Below are positions 51,950 through 57,386 of a stretch of 57,386 nucleotides of DNA, in pieces (within the stretch, counting starts at the first letter, position 1; the number at the start of each line of letters is the position of its first letter). The stretch is from an uncultured Mycoplasma sp. (lineage in GTDB: Bacteria; Bacillota_I; Bacilli_A; RF39; UBA660). A model generated the notes under the pieces. It saw nothing but the letters and a program-made list of their open reading frames with translations. It searched no databases and was not told the origin of the DNA. The position numbers and the translations under genes were made by a program. The DNA lies in NCBI GenBank assembly GCA_946554525.1, contig CAMNSE010000007.1:1-57386 (forward strand), read 5' to 3'.

Positions 51950-54064
51950 ATGAAAGAAGAGATAATAAGCAAATTAAAAGATATCCATGAAGCAAAAACA
52001 TTAATAGAAATTAATGATTTACTAAATTTAAAAACTGTAGAAGAATATCAAGAATTACAAAAAACTGTAGAAGAATTAATTGATGAATTTATAATTTTTA
52101 AAACTAAAAAAGATAAATATTTACTAATGGAAAATTGCCCCGGATTAAAAATAGGAAGACTATCTATAAATAAAAAAGGATTTGGTTTTTTAATATTAGA
52201 AAGGGAAGATGACATTTATATAAATGAAGACAATTTAAATAACGCTATTAATAACGATACTGTATTAGTTGAAGTATATAAAAAAGGATTAAAACCTGAA
52301 GGAAAAGTTTTAAAAATTATAAAAAGAGATATCAAAAATGTAGTTGGAGAAATAATCTTAGAAAATGATAAAATGGTATTAAAACCTGATGATAACAAAC
52401 TTGATCTAAAGATTTATTTAAGCAAAGAAACAACTAAAGACTGTGTAGAAGGCCATAAAGTGTTAGCAATATTAAATAAAAGTGCGGGAAATAAAACTTA
52501 TATAGCTGATGTAATTAAAATACTAGGCCACAAAGATGATGCTGGTATAGACATTTTAAGTATTGCCTATAAATATGGAATTTATAATGAATTCAGCAAA
52601 GAAACTGAGGAAGAGTTAGAGCATATTCCAAATGAAGTAGATCCTAAAGATTTTATTGGAAGAAAAGATTTAACACAAGATTTAATTTTTACAATTGATG
52701 GTGATGATACCAAAGATATTGATGATGCAATTAGTTTAAGTTACAAAAATGGAATTTATACATTAGGAGTTCATATTGCAGATGTTAGTCATTATGTTAA
52801 AGAAAATACGGCATTAGGAGACGATGCATTCGATAGAGGAACTTCAGCTTATCTTGCTGATACAGTAATTCCAATGCTTCCTCATAAATTATCTAATGGT
52901 ATATGTTCATTAAATGAAGACGCTATAAGACTTAGTATGAGCTGTGTAATGGATATTAATAATCGTGGAGACGTTATTAATTATGATATTTTCCCAAGTT
53001 ATATTAAATCAAGAAAGAAAATGACATATAAAAAAGTTAATGAAATATTAGAGCAAAATCATATTCCTGAAGGATATGAAAACTATGCTGATACTCTTAT
53101 TAAAATGAATGAGCTTGCTCACATATTAAGAAAGAAAAAAATAACTAGAGGATATATCGAATTTGAATCTTCTGAAGCAAAGATAATTCAAGATGAAAAT
53201 GGTAAAGCTATCGATATTGTAAAGAGAACACAAGGCGAAGGAGAAAGTCTTATTGAAGACTTTATGATTGCTGCTAATGAAACTGTAGCAACTCACATTT
53301 CTAACATGGATTTACCTTTCATTTACCGTGTACATGCTAATCCTAATTCAGAGAAAATAGAAGACTTTATGAATTTAGTAAAAGCCTTAGGATATACTAT
53401 CCACACTAGTATTAATGAAATTACACCTAAAACAATGCAAAGATTACTAGACGAGCTAAAAGAAAAACCAGAGTTTCCTATTCTTTCTAGCTTGCTTTTA
53501 AGAAGTATGAAGAAAGCCGAATATTCTAAGACAAATATAGGACACTTTGGCTTAGCTAGTTCTAATTATACTCATTTTACATCACCTATTAGACGATTTC
53601 CAGATTTAATAGTACATCGTCTTTTAAAAACATATTTAGTAGATAAAAACTTTAGCATGTCAACTATTAACTATTTAGATAATTACCTTGTTACGGCTTC
53701 TGAACACTCAAGCGAAAGAGAAGTAGCGAGCATAAATGCTGAAAGAGATGTAAATGATATGAAAATGGCAGAATATATGGAAAGTCATATTGGAGAAGTA
53801 TACACCGGAATTATTAGCTCTGTTACTAACTTTGGATTCTTTGTAGAATTAGATAATTTAGTGGAAGGTTTAGTCCATGTAAATACGCTTAAAGGTGATT
53901 ATTATAATTATGTTCCAGAACTTTTATCCTTAATTGGAAAAGCTACTAAAAAAACTTATCGAATTGGTGACAAAATAAAAGTAAAAGTTGTAAGCGCATC
54001 TAAAGAAAATGCAATGATTGACTTTGAAATAGAAAGTGATATAAATGATAGAAATAAAAAATAA
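51950..54064 (+). CDS. rnr: Ribonuclease R
   Basis: A 704-residue RNase II-family 3'-5' exonuclease. After an N-terminal helical region come cold-shock-like OB domains, the RNB catalytic core (TIDGDDTKDIDDAISL holds the active-site Asp cluster) and the C-terminal S1 domain (VYTGIISSVTNFGFFVELDN). It degrades structured RNA and acts in tmRNA-linked decay. The start is behind AAAGGAG. It overlaps smpB by 20 bases; this rnr-smpB coupling is conserved in Firmicutes. Confidence 0.96.
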   Translation: MKEEIISKLKDIHEAKTLIEINDLLNLKTVEEYQELQKTVEELIDEFIIFKTKKDKYLLMENCPGLKIGRLSINKKGFGFLILEREDDIYINEDNLNNAINNDTVLVEVYKKGLKPEGKVLKIIKRDIKNVVGEIILENDKMVLKPDDNKLDLKIYLSKETTKDCVEGHKVLAILNKSAGNKTYIADVIKILGHKDDAGIDILSIAYKYGIYNEFSKETEEELEHIPNEVDPKDFIGRKDLTQDLIFTIDGDDTKDIDDAISLSYKNGIYTLGVHIADVSHYVKENTALGDDAFDRGTSAYLADTVIPMLPHKLSNGICSLNEDAIRLSMSCVMDINNRGDVINYDIFPSYIKSRKKMTYKKVNEILEQNHIPEGYENYADTLIKMNELAHILRKKKITRGYIEFESSEAKIIQDENGKAIDIVKRTQGEGESLIEDFMIAANETVATHISNMDLPFIYRVHANPNSEKIEDFMNLVKALGYTIHTSINEITPKTMQRLLDELKEKPEFPILSSLLLRSMKKAEYSKTNIGHFGLASSNYTHFTSPIRRFPDLIVHRLLKTYLVDKNFSMSTINYLDNYLVTASEHSSEREVASINAERDVNDMKMAEYMESHIGEVYTGIISSVTNFGFFVELDNLVEGLVHVNTLKGDYYNYVPELLSLIGKATKKTYRIGDKIKVKVVSASKENAMIDFEIESDINDRNKK

Positions 54065-54476
54065 AAAAGCATATTTTGATTATCAAGTATTAGAAGAAAT
54101 TGAATGTGGCATTGCTCTTGTTGGAACTGAGATTAAAGCAATTAGAAATGGAAGTGTAGATTTAAAAGACACTTTTGTTACCATTAAGAATAATGAGGCA
54201 TATTTACTTAATATGTATATTGCCAAATACGAAGAGGGAAACATCTTTAATCATGATGAGAGAAGAACAAGAAAGCTTTTATTACATAAAAAAGAAATCA
54301 AAAAATTAAAAGAAAAAATAAAAGTAGAAGGATTAACTCTTATACCATTAAAGCTATATTTTAAAAAACAATATGTGAAAGTTTTAGTTGGAATTTGCAA
54401 AGGAAAAAAACTATATGATAAACGAGCTGCAATTAAGGAAAGAGACATAAAAAAAGAAGCTAAATATTATAATTAA
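54045..54476 (+). CDS. smpB: tmRNA-binding protein SmpB
   Basis: A 143-residue protein needed for trans-translation, which frees stalled ribosomes. It has KAYFDYQVLEEIECGIALVG, TEIKAIRNGSVDLKD, and a basic C-terminal tail (KLYDKRAAIKERD), all characteristic. It overlaps the rnr stop by 20 bases and is translationally coupled. The tmRNA gene itself is not seen in the window; the downstream 50 bases carry only a terminator. Confidence 0.97.
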   Translation: MIEIKNKKAYFDYQVLEEIECGIALVGTEIKAIRNGSVDLKDTFVTIKNNEAYLLNMYIAKYEEGNIFNHDERRTRKLLLHKKEIKKLKEKIKVEGLTLIPLKLYFKKQYVKVLVGICKGKKLYDKRAAIKERDIKKEAKYYN

Positions 54477-54487
54477 TTTGCTTCTTT
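54453..54487. terminator. smpB terminator
   Basis: AAAGAAGC (54453-54460) pairs with GCTTCTTT (54480-54487), followed by a T-rich stretch. It can also end the convergent DUF308-like gene. Confidence 0.7.
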
Positions 54488-54525
54488 TTTATTTTTTTAA
54501 ATATTTCTCGGGGTTACTTCAAATG

Positions 54526-55050
54526 CTATTTTTCTTCCTTAAAGTATTCCCAGAAAAGTAATACTGCATTAATAATTAATACCCATCCAACAATTAAAAA
54601 TATTACATTAGAAAATAAAATACTATAAATTCCAAGAATTATTAAAACAATATTACTGAGGTTAGACCAAGAAATAAAATTTCCAAAACTGGCTTCAGTA
54701 ATCATCCTACTAACCCCCAAATATACTAAGAAAAATCCTAATACATAACGTGTACTAGCTTCTAATACCCCACTTAATAAAATAAGAAGTATACCAATTA
54801 TTACTGATACTCCTGCAATTCCAAAATTTATATTTTTAATTTGGGTATGCTCTTTGTTTTGATAACCAACAACAAATGATTTAATGCCATAAATAATTAT
54901 TAAAATTCCAATAATATAGAAAATAATTTTCGTTACTTCATTACTTTTAAATGCTAAAAGTAATCCTAAAGCTAAGTAAATCACTGGTGTAAGTATTGAC
55001 TTTTTTTCTTTTCCCTCTTTTTTAGGCTTAATAATTTCTGCTTTCATCAT
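54526..55050 (-). CDS. DUF308/HdeD-like membrane protein
   Basis: A 174-residue membrane protein with about five or six hydrophobic segments arranged as two repeats of paired helices. It starts MMKAEIIKPKKEGKEKKSIL, a basic cytosolic end. The pattern (GYQNKEHTQIKN, LVYLGVSRM, IVGWVLIINAVLLF) fits DUF308 or HdeD-like proteins, whose role is unclear. It ends convergent with smpB and stands alone. Confidence 0.75.
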   Translation of the reverse strand: MMKAEIIKPKKEGKEKKSILTPVIYLALGLLLAFKSNEVTKIIFYIIGILIIIYGIKSFVVGYQNKEHTQIKNINFGIAGVSVIIGILLILLSGVLEASTRYVLGFFLVYLGVSRMITEASFGNFISWSNLSNIVLIILGIYSILFSNVIFLIVGWVLIINAVLLFWEYFKEEK

Positions 55051-55106
55051 CTACCAACTTTCTAAGTTAATTATATACTCTATTTATTTTTTAAGCAAGT
55101 ATAAAA

Positions 55107-55135
55107 TTGAATAAATAAATTATCTATGATATAAT
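55107..55135 (+). promoter_or_regulatory. Promoter of the two-gene unit at the right end
   Basis: TTGAAT (55107-55112), a 17-base spacer and TATAAT (55130-55135), about 28 bases before the ATG at 55164. Confidence 0.65.
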
Positions 55136-55163
55136 AAGTAAAGAATAGAAAGGACTAATTAAT

Positions 55164-56858
55164 ATGAATCTTAATGGCTTTATAAAACTATGTAATTCTT
55201 ATAATATTAATTCCAATGGATATGGTCCTACTATTTATCATAATAATAAAGAACTTGGATTATGCATTGATATTAAAGATACCACATTTGGTTTTTTAAC
55301 AAGAATATTTACCTTTAATAATATAGACGAGGCAGAAGCCTTTTTAAAAAAATATAACTGGTATCAGATTAACCATAAAAAGTATCCCATTACTCTTTCA
55401 TTAGATAGCTATAATACAATAAATCCCAATATTAAATATAAATATGATAATAAAGAGTTAGAGTTTAACGATATGCTAAAGATAAATGAAATAATTGAGT
55501 CTATCAGCCAAAATAATTATAAAGCTAGTGAAAAAGATTTATATATTGCAAATATTAAAGGAATTGCTAACTATATTATAGAATTAAGAAATAAAAAAAG
55601 AGAAAATTTTGAAATTAAATGCAAATTAAAAAATGAAGAAAATGATTTAAAATTTGTTTTATTAAAAGAATTAACTACTTATTATGAAAGAAAAAAAGAG
55701 CCTATAAAAAAAGAAGTAACACCAGAGTACTTTGAAAACTTTTCAAGTGATAGTTTAATTTTTAACACTGATGCTTTAGAATTAGATGAACTTAAGAAAC
55801 TTTTAGAGGATTTAATTAAAAAAGCTAAGAATGAAGAGCTAGATGAAAAAAACTTAGTAACCCTTTATTCCAATATTGTCTATAATTATAATATTAGTAT
55901 CTTAAATAAACAAATTAATTTTGTTAAAAACAAAATTGAATCCGAAAAAAACTTTAACTTAAAGGGATCTAAAATTCATAATATCGACCAAGAGTTAAAA
56001 TCATTTCTAAACAGTAGTAAAACACCGATTAAAATTGAAGAGTTTATAAAAGAAAATACAAATGCCATACAGGATAAATATAACCAAATACTAAATATTA
56101 AAAGCGCTTATCAAATAATTAGTGGAAATCCTCTTAATGTTAATATTAGCTCAAAACCTAAACAAGTTAAAACTAAAGAATCAATTTTAAATGAACTTAA
56201 AGAAAACTATAATAGTTTAGATGATAATAGTAAAAACAGTTTAGTATTATATCATTCTTTTTATAAAAATATTTGTAACTTTATTTGGGACAATAATTAT
56301 CCTTCTATTGAAGCAATAAAAAAGAGCTTTGATATAATGGACTTATATAATACTATTAAGAACGCTATATATGATGCAAATAACAGTCATTACTTAGTGC
56401 ATTATTTTAAAATAATTGACTTTAAAAGTATTGATACATTCCTTGCATCTATTGTTAATATTTGTAAAACAATCGATAATATAAAAATGAATACTCCAGG
56501 AACATTAACAGTATTTGCTCTTAATACAAATACAAAATATAAATATTTTTCTACGGTTATAAACACGTTAAACAAAGATATCAATTATTTAATTCAAATT
56601 CCTGAAGATTATCCTATATTATTTATACCTGACAAAATAGAATTAGATGAAAATACAGGGGAAATGACTTTATTAAATAGTGATTATATATATGCTAAAG
56701 GACAAATCATTGAATCTAGTGAATCTATTACTTTAAATAAATATAGAAAAATAAATGAGCAAAATAAAAAAGAAAGAAAAATATTTACTAAAAATCTTGA
56801 AATAACTAACAGTATTCAGTATGATTTATGTTATATAGAAGGTGATATAAATGAATAA
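55164..56858 (+). CDS. Large hypothetical protein, cytosolic, lysine/asparagine-rich
   Basis: A 564-residue protein with no membrane segment and no recognised domain. The N-terminal 120 residues form a compact region (MNLNGFIKLCNSYNINSNGY; FGFLTRIFTFNNIDEAEAFL). The middle is helical and charged, including possible coiled coil between about 150 and 280. The C-terminal part (about 400-530) has FSTVINTLNKDINYLIQIPE and VFALNTNT-type segments. It has a consensus promoter and AAAGGA ribosome site. It overlaps the next gene by 8 bases, so the two form one unit. Function unknown. Confidence 0.65.
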   Translation: MNLNGFIKLCNSYNINSNGYGPTIYHNNKELGLCIDIKDTTFGFLTRIFTFNNIDEAEAFLKKYNWYQINHKKYPITLSLDSYNTINPNIKYKYDNKELEFNDMLKINEIIESISQNNYKASEKDLYIANIKGIANYIIELRNKKRENFEIKCKLKNEENDLKFVLLKELTTYYERKKEPIKKEVTPEYFENFSSDSLIFNTDALELDELKKLLEDLIKKAKNEELDEKNLVTLYSNIVYNYNISILNKQINFVKNKIESEKNFNLKGSKIHNIDQELKSFLNSSKTPIKIEEFIKENTNAIQDKYNQILNIKSAYQIISGNPLNVNISSKPKQVKTKESILNELKENYNSLDDNSKNSLVLYHSFYKNICNFIWDNNYPSIEAIKKSFDIMDLYNTIKNAIYDANNSHYLVHYFKIIDFKSIDTFLASIVNICKTIDNIKMNTPGTLTVFALNTNTKYKYFSTVINTLNKDINYLIQIPEDYPILFIPDKIELDENTGEMTLLNSDYIYAKGQIIESSESITLNKYRKINEQNKKERKIFTKNLEITNSIQYDLCYIEGDINE

Positions 56859-57318
56859 GGAAGAATTTATAAAAGAATTAAATAAAAACCTATATTATTT
56901 AAAAAAGAAAGAAAGATTAGAAGAAATAAAAAAATATGAAAATCTTGAATCATATAATTTAGATCCAGTTGAGACTGCTAATCAAATTTATATTAATAAA
57001 GGCTTAACATATCGTATTACAAATAATATTAAGTTTATTGATTCTATAGAAATTATCATTGATAGTTTAAAAAAGAAAGAAAAATTAAAAAAAGTTTTAT
57101 TATTTTTTCTAAAAATATTAATTATTATTATTTTTCTCGAAATACCTTTCATATATATTAGAGATATGATTGTAACACTATTTACTGAAGTATTTGCTAA
57201 TGATAAAAATTATATAATTTTAAAATTAATTGTTGAATTACTTTACGCTATAACTACAATATACATAATTATATTTCAATTTAAGAAAAAAGCCTATGAA
57301 TTAAAAAATGCGAAATAA
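56851..57318 (+). CDS. HAAS/DUF1700-like protein with two membrane segments
   Basis: A 155-residue protein. The N-terminal region MNKEEFIKELNKNLYYLKKK, followed by an NLDPVETANQIY-like segment, resembles the HAAS (DUF1700) helical domain often found next to PadR or sensor proteins. Two or three hydrophobic segments follow (about 80-105 and 122-142). It overlaps the 564-residue gene by 8 bases (ribosome site AAGGTGATATAA), so the products probably act together. A terminator overlaps its end. Assignment to DUF1700 is tentative. Confidence 0.6.
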   Translation: MNKEEFIKELNKNLYYLKKKERLEEIKKYENLESYNLDPVETANQIYINKGLTYRITNNIKFIDSIEIIIDSLKKKEKLKKVLLFFLKILIIIIFLEIPFIYIRDMIVTLFTEVFANDKNYIILKLIVELLYAITTIYIIIFQFKKKAYELKNAK

Positions 57319-57330
57319 TCGCATTTTTTT
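57303..57330 (+). terminator. Terminator of the right-end unit
   Basis: AAAAAATGCG/CGCATTTTTT with a seven-base loop, overlapping the stop of the gene at 56851-57318. Confidence 0.8.
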
Positions 57331-57386
57331 AATCGATAAATTATAATAATAAGTGCAACAAATAAAAAAGGTTCATAAATTAACTC

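Overview
The window is AT-rich, gene-dense chromosome from a low-GC Firmicute, probably an uncultured gut member of the Bacilli close to the Mollicutes (RF39, Acholeplasma-like or Erysipelotrichia-like). The evidence is strongly A/T-biased codons, LTA synthase, Lgt, WhiA and YvcK, a T-box leader and cell-wall genes. TGA is used as a stop (ATGA stop/start overlaps at 42293-42296 and 42718-42721), so the genetic code is standard. I see no rRNA, tRNA or CRISPR array.

Layout. 1-3.9 kb is accessory: an anchored surface protein with a DUF6273-like C-terminus, a divergent double-XRE regulator, a broken KilA-N gene and an intact Bro-N gene. 3.9-7.1 kb has gapA, a uridine-kinase-like gene and a compact candidate type I toxin-antitoxin locus with convergent promoters. 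7.1-13.2 kb is core: clpP, whiA, yvcK, pheT and pheS behind a T-box leader. 13.2-23.9 kb has rubrerythrin, a DUF3048 lipoprotein-like protein, two zinc-ribbon membrane proteins (one an M4 metalloprotease), lemA with a DUF3137 partner, trxB and lgt. 24-26.3 kb is a second accessory patch: another surface paralogue, a divergent XRE regulator and a YafQ/RelB-type toxin-antitoxin pair. 26.4-31.7 kb is an envelope cluster (LTA synthase-like, GtrA, TspO, polytopic DUF6020-like protein). 31.8-39.6 kb has uvrB, a small XRE regulator facing a candidate small RNA, fhs, a cysK-like gene and an overlapping murL-murD pair. 39.7-47.2 kb has the third surface paralogue with a G9 tract inside its promoter, the t6A genes tsaE-tsaB-rimI-tsaD, a six-repeat Big_2 surface protein and the out-of-frame deletion remnant of a fourth surface paralogue. 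47.2-57.4 kb has uvrA with an SOS-like box in its promoter, an HD hydrolase, a lone pseudopilin, tdk, rnr, smpB, a DUF308-like protein and a two-gene unit of unknown function.

How the parts work together. Translation and RNA quality control are served by pheST, the t6A set, rnr-smpB and clpP. Envelope growth is served by murL-murD, lgt, the LTA synthase and its neighbours. Nucleotide excision repair is split between uvrB and uvrA, each with its own palindrome-bearing promoter. The most unusual element is the family of anchored surface proteins: three full copies and one remnant, all on the minus strand, two facing XRE regulators and two with a homopolymeric G tract between -35 and -10. This suggests regulated and possibly phase-variable display. 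The other strong candidates are the type I toxin-antitoxin locus at 6.7-7.0 kb, the alternative D-glutamate route (MurL-MurD2) and the putative small RNA at 34.1 kb.
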